A DNA stretch of 64,000 nt from NCBI RefSeq assembly GCF_010183535.1, contig NC_071331.1, positions 7,502,001-7,566,000 on the forward strand, read 5' to 3'. The notes under the pieces are model-generated. The model did not search any database. It worked only from the letters and a program-made list of their open reading frames with translations, and had not been told where the DNA came from. The DNA comes from Caenorhabditis remanei. Lineage: Eukaryota; Nematoda; Chromadorea; Rhabditida; Rhabditidae. This document shows, in pieces, positions 10,594-21,459 of this stretch (position 1 is its first letter; each line of letters begins with the position of its first letter). Both the position numbers and the translations under genes were made by a program.

Positions 10594-11816
10594 ATTTGTA
10601 TTTGTATTTGTATTTGTATTTATTCTATCGAAAATCATCAGTAAATGGGGCGAGAGGCTGAGAATGAGTCCCTCACGAGACCATTCAAAGGGTGGGTTAA
10701 AGTGAGAGATGTGGGGCAACAAATGAAAGAATGACCGGTATGAGGGGTATAAATAGAAAGATGGTAGTGCGGGAAAGGTGGTTTGGGAGTAAAGAATAAG
10801 CTCTAATAGCGTGTAATACTGGATGAGATTAGGGTATAGAACTCGGAAGGAGAGAGAAAATATGAAGTTTGGGAGGTAATGGCATTCCAGATGGGGATGG
10901 TGTGAGAAAAAAAGTCAGAGCACTTGGGTTTAATACAAATAAGATTCATAGGGCGACGGGTGGAGGAGGAAAACCGGATGTACGAATCTAGGTGAGGGAA
11001 GTATGAGGTACCGCTTAGAAATTTATAAAGAAGGAGAAGTTGGGCTTTGAGTCTACGATGGCGCAATGAGAAAAGATTAAGTTGGGCTAGACGATCGGAA
11101 TAGGAGGAATAAGTTATGTTACATCGTTGAAAGATTTTCCTGGTGAAGAATCGGAGAGGAGTTTCTAGCGATAACGATAATTTAGAAGCAGGAGGGGGTG
11201 AGTATACTACAGAACAATATTCAATAATGGGTAAAACATAGCAATTGAAAAGGAAAATGTAAAATTGTGGAGAGGTTGATTTGAAGGATTTCAAAAGTTG
11301 TTTAGTACGTAGGAGGGCGGAAGCGATAGTCTTGTTGATGTGGGATTTAAATTTCAAGGTTGAATCTGTGATGAGACCGAGATCCCGAACAGATTTGGAG
11401 GTTTCGATAGGTTGACCAGCAATGAAGTAGGGGAATGAAATGTTTTTTGATCCAAGTCGAAGGAGAGATGTTTTCGTATGGGCAAGAGGAAGAGAGTTAG
11501 AGGATGCCCAGGTTTCAATAAGATCTATGCCTTTTTGGACCGCAAAAGGGTTGGAGGAATAAATTTTTATGTCATCGGCAAATGCGGAGACCTGTAGGGA
11601 GGGGATGTGTGCGAGATCAAGAAGTAAATCGTTTATAAATATGAGGAAGAGGAGAGGGCCAGAGACTGAGCCTTGAGGAACTCCGGAAGGTATCTGAGTA
11701 ATAGAGGTATCGGTGAAGTCTTCAATTTTTATGGAAAATGTGCGGCCGGAAAGGAAATTAGTCGGTAAAACTTTCAGTAACTCGAATTTTGCTGTTTTTG
11801 GTGAAATGAGATTCAC
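10594..11816 (-). mobile_element. 5'-truncated CR1-like non-LTR retrotransposon (copy B)
   Basis: By eye this copy is identical to 4823-6045. The reverse transcriptase C-terminal frame runs 11816 to 10803 with the same GVPQGS and FADD motifs and the same microsatellite tail. The identity reflects the segmental duplication, not a second insertion. Confidence 0.85.
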
Positions 11817-11905
11817 TCGGTTTCCTGTCCGGGGAACAAGGTTTACTCAATTGAGTTTTTGACACCGATCTAAATCTTTCGAAATCTATTGGAATCAAAA
11901 AGTCG

Positions 11906-12248
11906 GCTCTATTCCAGTTTAGATGTCGTTTAAAAACTCGAACGTCCCAAAAAACACTTGGCGTCCCTTGAAACACTTAAACGTCCTTTCAAACTCAAAT
12001 ATTTTTGAAACGTCCCTTGAAATTCCAAAATATAGTTGTGAATATTTAGACGTTCCAAAAAACGTTTTGACGTCCCAAAAAATATTTAAACGTCCCAACA
12101 GTAATAATCACTGAAAGTGTTCAAGGGACGTCTGAATATTTTTTTCGGACGTTTAAATGTTTTATCGAACGTCTAAATATTCACAACTATATTTTGGAAT
12201 TTCAAGGGACGTTGGAAGATTCAAAGGACATCTAAACTGGAATAGAGC
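11906..12248. mobile_element. 343-bp foldback, copy B
   Basis: Duplicate of 6135-6477 with the same 22-bp perfect terminal inverted repeats. Confidence 0.8.
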
Positions 12249-12523
12249 AAAAAAGTCTAATCAAAAATAACGAAACCGGACGCCCTCCATGATCGCGTTT
12301 TCAACACTAAGTCGAAGAAAAATGCCGGGTTTTCGATCGAACACATGAAAAATTGCGGAATCAACTTCATTGTTTCGAACTCAGAGGCTTAAATTCTTGG
12401 TAATAAAGTCAGCTTTCACTTGCCACTTATTAAAAACCAACTTTTGAATGTAAAACTTGCTAAGCACTGGGCTCGAGGCGCAGCCGAGTCTGGCGGAGCG
12501 AGCCGTTAGGCTCGGGACGCTAG

Positions 12524-12956
12524 TTTTAACACAAAATTTGGATGGCATGCATCAGTATATTCGTTTTACCCTCTTCGATTCTCGATATACAAACCCAAAA
12601 TAAAACGAAAGATTACCTAAAAAAAAATATACCTAAATAAAAACATGACGGCAAATCCCCAGAATAAAAACACGAAAATAGGAATTCTTCTTTTTAATTT
12701 GTGTTATGTTCATACTGTATAGCCTTTAATTCTATGCCCCCTCATAACCAGAAATCATTATTTGTCTATGCCTTATGAGAAATCCAACCTAATCCTCCAT
12801 CCCTAAAACCTAATCCGAAGCCGTTTCTAGCAAAAACATTACCTAACATTAAGATTTAAAACAAAGAAACAATTGTCTAGAAAAAGATGACGAGTGAGGT
12901 GTTGACGCACATCAGAATACATATAAAAACCCTATTTTCTCACAAAAAACCCTAAA
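12524..12956 (+). promoter_or_regulatory. Conserved upstream region of the srt genes
   Basis: About 330 bp before the ATG (roughly 12620-12956) are shared with copy A (6850-7186) and recognisably with the third srt gene (about 41880-42158). Shared parts include the Pu/Py-rich 'aaaccctaatccgaagccg' region, 'acaattgtctagaaaaagat' and a TATA-like 'acatataaaa' about 35 bp before the ATG. Conservation between the older paralogues is consistent with promoter function but may only reflect duplication age. The first ~80 bp is resumed dispersed repeat. Confidence 0.45.
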
Positions 12957-15900
12957 ATGAATCGTCTCATCGAGTACGGTAGTGTCGAGGCTATTCCATA
13001 CTACAATTGCTCCTGGAAGTCCTTCGAAGAATGGGAGGCAACTGGAGTCAAACGTCCTTGGCTTGGATACCCATTGCTTATTTTTGGAACTTGCATTGAG
13101 TTGATCTACTTGCCTATTGTCTATATCATTTTCAAGACTAACTTAATCAAACATGCCTGCTATAAAATTATCGTCGTACTCATCTCAATTGATATGAGTG
13201 CCACGTGTTGCAGTTGTTTGATTACTGGACCACTGCTTATTCTTGGATCGGTTTTCTGTATGTACCCGACGTTCACTTATTTGGCTGGTGGGATTGCGCT
13301 GGGTAAGTGGAATATGGACTTCTTCAGGGAATTGTGGGAATTGTCAGTTAAAAATTGTGATACGATTAAAGAAAATATGAAACAGCGGGAAATTTGCGGA
13401 GTTTTTGAACTGACAAATTACACAAAGTTTTATGACACTTCTAACCATTTCTCACTTTGTAGGTATTACCCATTTGGCGGTGGCTGAGCTGCTCTTACCG
13501 TACTTTACCCGTGAAATGTTTTAAAGTACGCTAGTCGCAAAGAGACGCACAGCTCGTCTTCGGGCTAACGTGAGCGGTGAGCCACTGGGGGATAAGTACT
13601 ACATGTGTGTATCTTTCAAGAAACGGTACTGTCGATATCATTCTCAAATACCAGAAATTAGAAGCACAGCAAATAGGCAAGTTGCTTTCTGATTATTGCC
13701 TAGTTTTGAAACAGTGTTTCATCTCCACCATAAATATATTTCCTTTTCGTGTGCTTCACTGCATATACTTTCACTGCATGTCTATCCTTTGTAAAAAGAA
13801 ATATGTACAATAGCCCCAAGTCGGAAATAGTAATAGATCTTATTATCGAAATCTTTACTATTAACAAACACCAGATTCTGTGTGTATGTGTGTATGTCGC
13901 CGACCCTACCGCCCTTCCTACTGAACCGATTTTCTTCGAACTTGGACCAAAAAATCAGAAATTTTCCCCTCGCAATTCCCGTCTTTTTCTTTCTCCAAAA
14001 TTCTCAAAATTACGTCTTCTGAGCCAGAAAAACTGATAAAGCACAGGGGAATGAAAATCGGAAAAAGTGGCGTGAAACTGTCGGCCTCAACTTCGTCATT
14101 TCTTTCCTTTCTCCGGCATGCATTTTCCGTCGGCAGCGTGGTTGTGGACGGCGTGTCGCCGCTTCCGATCTGGCAAGTTATGCAACGTTGACTACAGTTA
14201 GTTTTTAGTTCGATCCCGGGGGCGAGAAAATATTTTTTGGTTTTTTTTGATGATAGATTCGAAAAAGTGATGTATCCGAACGTGCCGTCTGTTTCCAGTG
14301 AGATCAACGTCACAAATAAACGAATCGGTTTCTAAAAAGAAACGACGAGAAAGATTTTTTGTTATCATCAGATTAAGAAAAAATCGAGGATTAAAAACGT
14401 TTCCTTTCCTTCCAGATTGATCGGTAACACAATTAGACACGGGCAGTTTTCAGGACACAGGTGATGGATCCATTGTTGATCCAAATGGGCCCACATTCCT
14501 TCAAAGTTGGACAAAAAAATCAGAAATTTTCAAAATTTTCTCGCGATACCCGTCTTACTTTTCTTCCAAACTCCCAAAGTGACGTCTTCTGAGCCAAAAA
14601 CACTGATAAAGCAGAGGGGAATTGACAGCGGGAAAAGGGAGAGACGATCGAGAAAGCGTCGTCTCTTCTTTAGTCGCGGCGTTCTTCCCAGCACAGGTAG
14701 ACCGACAAGTCCCAATTACGGACGAGCGACGACTGAGCGCAGGTATGCGAGTGGCGAACGGACGCGGCTAAACGACCGCCAACGGGCTAACGACGGCCTA
14801 TTACCAGCCCCTCATTCGGAAGTCGACACGCCAAGAAGCTCTTCGCGTTCAGGAAAGATCCGGCAAGATCTGACAAGTTAGGCAATGTTGTCTGTAGTTA
14901 GTTTGTTCGAACCCATTCGAGGACATGAAAAAAAATTCTCTCCCCCAGATTTAGAAAAAGAAAAAGAGTAATGAATCGAAATCGTTCCAGAAAAGCAGAG
15001 ATTCTTAGACTTCGATAGTCTCAACCGTTTGAGAAGTTCCATAGGCGCTGTAACACCCAGAAGGGTGGTGTAGAAAAGGAGGTTTAGTCGCCGTTAGGCG
15101 ACGTGAACCGACTGGTAAATAAAAATTACAAAATAGATAATCTAGTAAAATATATAGGTTATTTGACTAGTGGAATTGTGCTGGGTAAGTGGAATATGGA
15201 GTAGCTCTGATACTTGTATTATTGTCAGTTCTAAAATTTGTGACACTATTAAAGAAAACATGAAACAGCAAAACCGTACTTCACAAGCGTCCTCGGGCCA
15301 AACTTTGAGCGGTCAGCCACCAAATGGGTAATACATGTGTTTTCCTTTCAATAAATGCTAATTTTCCAGTTAGCAAACATACGAATAAGTATCTGATTAG
15401 TTTTGAAACAGTGTTTCATCTATACCATAACTAGATTTTCTTATTGTGTAGTTCACTAACAAATAAGTACGCTCTGTTCGTTTACAAAACGTGAAGAACA
15501 TGCTAATGACAACTGATGAAATTGAAATATCCTAGATGTTCTAATAATGTTTATTGAAAAAAGGGAAGCTTGAACGTTTGTAGAAAAATATAACCAGGTG
15601 TCTTCACCAAGGCTTCCATTTGGGCCGGTCGGAACATGTCCGATCGCCGACCGACCACCGAGCAGACCGAGGTCCGCATTTGTGCGTGAATTTTAGTTTT
15701 TTCACAAATTTCAGAATTTCTGTCAGTTTTCAGCCGATTTCTTTTTCAAAAATTGTCGTTGAATATGGCGCATGCAGACAGAAAGAATTGCGCAGGTCGG
15801 CGATCGGCCGGGTCGGTCGAAAACTGGTCCAAATGGGAGCATCAATCCTCCTTTCATTGAAGAACATCATTTGAAGTCACTTTTTGATATTATATTGAAA

Positions 15901-18900
15901 GTGTGATTGAAAATATCTTCGGTTTCTGATTCATCCCAAAATGTTAATGTCCTATCTGATTCATTCCATAGGGTGGTCAATACAAATTCAAATTAGTTTC
16001 CGGCAAAACCGTAAGTCAAATGAAACGCGTTTGCACACCTCTTGGCAGGATAGTCTCGTTTTATAACGTTTACGAACAACAGGGAGTTAAATTTTTCAAA
16101 TTTTGAAAACTGTCTTGTTATTTTAGATTAAACTTCGCACAAAAAAAAGAGTTAACATTCTTTTTTAATTTCGCGATAATTTTTACTGTAGCGCAGATGC
16201 TTCATTTGGACTTTCTATGACCCTGTGTGGTTGAGAAACTAGTCTTCTCATTTGACACAAATCTACAAACACTGTTTTCCGCAAATAAAATTTTATGAAA
16301 TGTAACTGTAACCGTATTCTAATACACTCTCCTCCATCCTCCATTTTTCAGTAACATGGTGCATGGCGTGTGCCGCTACCGTATCCCTGTTCGCCAACCG
16401 TGTCATAAGTATTGCATTCCGTGAGTATGCAGATGCTATCGAGAAGAAACTCGCCTACTCCTCCATAGTCTTCATCTTCTCTTATGGAGCTTTCATGTAT
16501 GTTTTCACACCGACAGTATGCTACAATTCTGCTATAATGGCATGGATCGCAAATCCTTTGTCGGAGGAATTTCCAAGTGCAGCAGCAGACAAAATGGTAA
16601 AACATTAGTTGACTTTTATCAGAATATAAATACCTAGATTTCAGTACGAGAACCCAATCCAATCCTATAATAACTGGATCTTCCTTGCTTGTATTTTCAC
16701 ATTGTTCTCTATTTATTTCTTCATGGTCAAAAAATTGGCACAAGGACAAAAATCAAAGGCATCGAGAGCGGTGAGTGTATTCTGGCGGAAACAGATTCTA
16801 TTGGGGAAAAGTGTCATTGTGCTGACTGAAACATTTTTACTGCGAGTAAAATACTTTAAAAAATTAAATAGAACTTCACTAATCTAGCTATTGTCTTATT
16901 TGAAACTTAATGTCAGTCAAACGTAAAAAGAAAGTAATAACTGACTCCTGCCGACACATGCAAATTATTTCAACTATGATCCGTATCAAATGAACATTTA
17001 CTGTAGCAGAAATGTTTTTTTCAGACCACAGAGTATCTACATATCTTTTGGCTTTAAATATTGTTTTTTGACGGAAACAAGTGGTTCTCTGACATTGGCA
17101 GCATCAGGATGTAATCGATTTTTTTCTGTTTTATGTTTAGATGAAAAAGAAAAATTTGTTCGCCTACTCGAATTTACTGATAGTTGTTGAAGTTTTTTTT
17201 CAGCAAAGCTATCAGTTTCATTTCAAAAACAACGAAGTTTAACGCTAGCATAACCATTTTCGGAGCTCTTAACTTCTTAGCGAATTTTTTTTTAATCGTC
17301 TTATAATAATGCCTCTAAAAGTGCCGTCGTTGAATGATAACTAAATATTTCCAGTAGCATTATCTCTGTATTGAAAGTGTAATCAATAAATACTGCTACG
17401 TAATTATCGTAAGACACGTCATTGGGCTGGCATTACAGTGGCCTTAAAAATTTCGTTATTCTAACTAGTGTTTATTGGAAACTTAATATGAGTCAAACAT
17501 TTAACACAGATTGATTGTTAGAAATTTTTCCTAATAGGAATAATTACTGTCTCCTACCGACAAATGCGGATTATTTCAACTATGATCATGATCAACTGAA
17601 AATTTACTGTAGCAGAAATGTTCCATTTGAAGCTGAATTTGCTTCACATTAGTATGGTCAAATTGTTTGGCATTAAAAATGGCAGCATCAAGATGTTACC
17701 TTTTTTCGGTTCTAGATTTACAATTAGATGAAAAAAGAGATGTGTTAGTCAGTTGGCTAATTATATTATCACCCCAATGAAAACTATCAGCTAGAATGCA
17801 AATTATGGGAATCGGGTTTTGCCTGTTTGCTCCTATCAACTTCTGTAACGGAGTCGCGGCAGAATCTCTTCTTACTGAAATAACTCGTAGTTCACAAATT
17901 TATTTAATTTCCTTAGCAAATAGTGAGGTGACCCTAATACTTGTCGTGGCTAAAGTTGAAAATCCTTGGCCAAACTTTATTTTTTTCACAATAACGAAAT
18001 ATTTCGAGTGTCATTAACACTGTACTGAAACTGTAACCAACAAATACTGCTACGTAACTATGGTAAAACACGTCATTGTGCTGACTGAAACATTTGTACT
18101 GGGAGTAAAAACATCAAAAAATTAAGTAGAATTTCACTAATCTAGCTAGTGTTTTATTTGAAACAAACATGTAAAAAAAGTAATAACTGGCTCCTGCGAT
18201 ACATGCAATTCAAATATGATCCGTATCAAATGAAAATTAACTGTAGCAGAAATGTTTTTTTTCAAAGGGATATTAGTACGATCATTTAGACCACAGAGTA
18301 TCTATGTACATATCTTTTGGCTTTAAATATTGTTTTTTGACGGAAACAAGTGGTTGTCTGACATTGACAGGTTCAAGATGTAACCGTTTTTTCTTTTTTC
18401 GATTTTGATGAATAAGGAATGTGTTTGTCAGTTGATTAATATTATAATCCCTCTAAGAAAAAAAAATTGAACGCAGCCGGAATGCAAATTATGGGAATCG
18501 GATTATATTAATTTCCGTTTCCAGAATCTCATCTTACTGGAGCAGTAATGACTTGTATAGTTGACAATATTTATTGAGTTGTCTCCTTCAAATAGTGTCA
18601 CTCTAATAGGTACTGAAATACCGAATTATTCCTTCTTCCATAATAGCACAAAAATTGAGGTAGCTCACTATCAGTTTCTAGTTTTTTTCGAAACCCCGAA
18701 AAAATTTTAACCTACATACTTTCAGATCTTCATTCAATGCTCGATCATCTGTTTCTGGAACACGGGAGTTGCTCTCGTCTACAATGCTCTTGTCTATGTT
18801 ACCCCGTCCCCACCAGTTCTCATATTCGCACAAATATGTTGGGCATTTAATCACGCATGTCCAGCTGTCATTTATATGACAATGAATAGCACAATCAGAA

Positions 18901-19082
18901 GGGAATACAAGAAGATTGTGTTTGGAGTATTGTCACAGGTGAGTGGGGGATAGATGAAAATTTATTGTTTTGATAAATTAATAAATCAATTGAGAAGTGT
19001 TTCAGTTCAATTGCAATTGTATTCTGTTTTTTTTCAGAAAGTCGAGGATAGCAGCACCGTGAAAACTGTTTCAAGAATCTGA
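12957..19082 (+). CDS. Serpentine receptor class T (srt family), complete, 5 exons
   Basis: Predicted nematode chemosensory GPCR of the srt class. Exons by GT/AG sites with continuous frame: 12957-13302, 16352-16596, 16645-16770, 18726-18938, 19038-19082; 975 nt, 324 aa, normal for the family. The N-terminus has the srt signature (YGS, PYYNCS, EEW, RPWLG). About seven hydrophobic segments follow, with TM6/TM7 in exon 4, then a basic tail (RREYKKI) and a short C-terminus ending TVSRI. The upstream frame of this ATG is closed by TAA, which fixes the start. Intron 1 (3049 bp) has foreign repeats and a relic exon end; intron 3 (1955 bp) has tandem degenerate repeats. Close paralogue of 42159-47700 (for example AFMY versus SFMY, ANPLSEE versus ASPLSEE). 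Expected to act in chemosensory neurons (family knowledge); ligand unknown. Confidence 0.88.
13770..15130. repeat. Two related ~400-bp units inserted in srt intron 1
   Basis: This DNA is absent from the intron of the 42-kb paralogue. Two diverged direct units share 'aaaaaatcagaaatttt', 'gacgtcttctgagcca', 'actgataaagca' and an end with 'caagttatgcaacgttg'/'caagttaggcaatgttg', then 'acagttagtt'/'tagttagtt', then TTCGATCCC (about 14209) or TTCGAACCC (about 14908). The first begins near 'ctgtgtgtatgtgtgtatg' (13877). The TTCGANCC words resemble a Pol III B box. The element class is not recognised. Frames inside (13918-14313 minus, 14507-14881 plus) are not supported as genes. A short hairpin, gtcgcc-gtta-ggcgac, lies near 15090. 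Confidence 0.5.
15158..15470 (+). pseudogene. Relic of an older srt exon 1 end plus intron start
   Basis: Within intron 1, 'ttatttgactagtggaattg'-tgctgggtaagtgg is a diverged copy of the real exon 1 end and donor (13275-13308). It is followed by a diverged copy of the first ~460 bp of intron 1 ('attaaagaaaacatgaaacagc', 'gaaacagtgtttcatct'). About 30 bp of exon survives. This suggests the 3' exons once belonged to a gene whose own first exon was lost, and that the present exon 1 arrived with the duplicated segment. Confidence 0.6.
15615..15838. mobile_element. Foldback element in srt intron 1
   Basis: Inverted ends 'tccatttgggcc' and 'ggtccaaatggga' with GC-rich inner arms (gatcgccgacc / ggtcggcgatc). 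GC-rich CCGACCGACC words of this type recur at about 19335-19385, 47975-48020 and 51930-51965. The open frame 15620-15874 is incidental. Confidence 0.6.
16771..18725. repeat. srt intron 3 with imperfect internal tandem repeats
   Basis: Words such as 'aatactgctacgtaa', 'acgtcattgtgctgactgaaac', 'aaatttactgtagcagaaatg' and 'ggaaacaagtgg' recur at roughly 500-700 bp spacing (for example about 16815, 17390, 18045). The same family fills intron 3 of the paralogue (44439-47342), so amplification predates the split of the two genes. Nothing coding is supported. Confidence 0.6.
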
Positions 19083-19129
19083 ACCCCTCGTGTTTTCACT
19101 GCACAAACTATTTTGCATTGCATACAATT

Positions 19130-19135
19130 AATAAA
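19130..19135 (+). terminator. Poly(A) signal of the first complete srt gene
   Basis: AATAAA 48 nt after the stop codon at 19080-19082. An equivalent motif follows the paralogue's stop. Confidence 0.65.
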
Positions 19136-19139
19136 AGTT

Positions 19140-21380
19140 TTTAGTGTAACAGCTGAACTTATTTCACAAAAATTATATTTCGTTTCTATCACAAATAAAC
19201 TTTAATGCATAACAAGTTATTGGAACTGCACCAATTGCAACTGTGCAAGTGATTTTGTCTCACAGCAGTAGGGTCAAGAACGAAAAAAAAATATCAGGGG
19301 ACAAAAATATATTCTAACGGGACCAAGGCTAATATACGGTCCGGTCGGTATGGGTCCGACCGCCGACCGACCGAGCCGACCGGTGCGCGTTTCAATTTGT
19401 CAAAAGTGCAATAAAAATGAGGTCAAAACATGATTCATTATGAAAATTTTGACGGATTTCGCGTGATTTTTGAAAATCGAAATAACAAGAATTGTATTCT
19501 CCGAAATAACTAGACTTGTATTTCTGTTCAGTGTTTTTTGAGAGATTTATAAAAATTTAATTGATTAGGAAAACAGTAATTCAATGACTGACAATCATTA
19601 CTATATCGAACAAACAATTATGCCAGAAACGGTTTATGTCTCTTTGAAATAAAAATTTAGAGATCGCCGCGCGCCGTCCGACCGAGGACCGCATTTGTGC
19701 TTGTAGTGTTTGCGTATTTATCGACGGAAGTTTAAATTTATTTTATTTTTTCACAAATTTCAACTTGTGAAAAGTGCGTTGAAAATTATGCCATGCGAAA
19801 ATTGCACTATAACCGAAACTTGATATCAAGAATCGTTGGAAGTACTAACTCTGTTCCATTTATTCCTAATTTCTTTCATTCTCGTCATTTTAGAAAAACA
19901 GAAACAGTATTTCTCAATTTTCTATATCTAGATGGAAATGAGAAACGAATGTGAGGGGCTCGAACAGGAGCTCGATATCTCATTTGAAAAAACCACGTCT
20001 CTTTTCCAGCTTCGAAAAAATAAAAAGTACATACATATTTGTAGAGATGACTGTATGATTAAAATCAGAGCCTGATGAAGCAGATACTGTTAACAATCGT
20101 AGCGAAAATCTTACCGTTTCAAAAGTTTATACTGCAACATATCCACTTGTAATCGATAATGGATTACTGAAAGAAAATATTAAAATGTATTAAGCATGAG
20201 CTGAAACGTTATTTTTAAGAATGTGGTCCTTCAATTATAAGTAGAAATTCTCTGAAACGAGAGCACGTCATATGCGTGATCTACGTACTAGGTACCATGA
20301 TTCAAGCTGTGAGTCGGAGGTCGAAATTCCCAACAACGCAGTGTTGTTGGGAATTCCGACCTCCGACTTTTGACTTCCGGATAAGGAATTGTTTCTTCCC
20401 GACACCTCTGACCATTAGCCACTATACCTGAAATTGGCAGAATGAGTTATTTTCTGAGATTATCTTCTGAAGTTCATCTCCGTACACTGCTCTATGTACT
20501 TTGAACAAAACTCCCATGGTTCTCCAGGAACTCACCATATATTGCGCTATTGGGAAATTGAACGACCAATTTTAAAACTCATAGAATTGAGAACTGATTC
20601 TATGTATTCGTCGATTCTAATCTCTATTTTGATTTTTGCTCTGGTTTAGTTTTAATCGGGAACGTGTCAAGTTGGTGTTGGAAATTTAAAGTTTCATGAA
20701 ATTCAAAAAATGGGAGATAGGAAGAGGTCACGTTGAGGAACCATACTTGGTTGAGTATTTATTAAAATTTGAAAAGTAGAAGAAATGAATAGAAATGAAA
20801 AATTCTAAAAAATATTTGAGAGGAGTCAAAGCGAAATTCTCGTAATTTTTAGTGAGATTGTTCACTAATCGTAAAATAATTGTTGGGACTACGTTTATAT
20901 CTGTTCATCCAAATAAAAATACTTGAAAACGGTGTCATTTTTCCATTTTTATTGAAAAAAATCAAATTGTCTAGAATAAATTCATAAAAGAGAATTTTTT
21001 TATTAACATTATCTACAATCCATTCTTCCAAAAGTTGGGAGTCAGAAACAGTATATTTCAGAAACTCGTGTACACCAGTCTGACTAAAATCATTTGTACT
21101 ACCAAATAGTGAGATCAGAGTACCAACAGTATTAATGGAAAGGCAGAAACAGTATTCCGAGTATTGTTATTCAAGTTTCGGATCCAATTTTGAAATGGTC
21201 TCCTTTTTTAACGGTTTCATATGGTAATGATAATGAATTAATGCTGCAGTGGTTCATTTAATGATCTCTGACTTCTTATTTTAAGGAGACGGAAACCGTT
21301 TATGGTAGAATCGATTTTTCAATATAGTAATCATTGTTAGTTTTTGAATTACTGTTTACCAAAACAACAAAATATTTGCA
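19140..21380. other. Intergenic DNA shared with 47.8-51.8 kb
   Basis: No gene is supported. To about 21185 the sequence is a diverged copy of the DNA downstream of the second complete srt gene. Examples are 'cctgatgaagcagatactgttaacaatcg' words at about 20070 and 48720, and 'gtacactgctctatgtactttgaa' at about 20482 and 50895. It includes GC-rich CCGACCGACC repeats (19325-19385, 19665-19695). The palindromic transposon present in the other copy is absent here, giving a near-empty site at about 20460. Confidence 0.6.
20313..20367. repeat. Perfect-loop hairpin, 25-bp arms
   Basis: 'gtcggaggtcgaaattccca'-acaac and 'gttgttgggaattccgacct'-ccgac pair around a gcagt loop. The homologous place near 49175-49205 retains mainly the right arm, so the hairpin differs between the duplicates. 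Confidence 0.7.
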
Positions 21381-21459
21381 CATTACAAACAGTATTCGAA
21401 CCAATTCATTATGTTTGAATCTGAAAAATTGTTCGTTTTAATAAATGTTCTTACCACTC

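Larger units (their letters stand above)
9894..12523 (+). mobile_element. Helitron H3 (copy B) with nested insertions
   Basis: The 5' TC abuts the CTAG of H1; the 3' CTAG is at 12520-12523. The next bases, 'ttttaacacaaaatttggatgg', resume the dispersed repeat that was interrupted at 8559 (compare 25247 on, 'ttttaatacaaaatttggatgg'). H1 plus H3 therefore form one insertion array of about 3.96 kb at a single G|T site. It contains the same nested non-LTR fragment and foldback as copy A. Confidence 0.75.
8712..13767. repeat. Segmental duplication, copy B
   Basis: This is the partner of 303-7997. It lacks the 2638-bp H2 element. Copy B continues on the right into the intron of a complete srt gene and on the left into the first 152 bp of H1, so it is closer to the ancestral arrangement at both edges. 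Confidence 0.9.

Noticed and set aside
13303..13487. Read-through C-terminus of the srt exon 1 frame (also at 7533-7717)
   Set aside because: Follows a strong GGTAAGT donor and replaces TM3-TM7 with unrelated residues; the true exon 2 is in frame at 16352.
20060..20130. C/D-box-like words (tgatgaag ... ctga) conserved at about 48710
   Set aside because: Conservation is explained by the segmental duplication; no terminal stem or correct box spacing seen.
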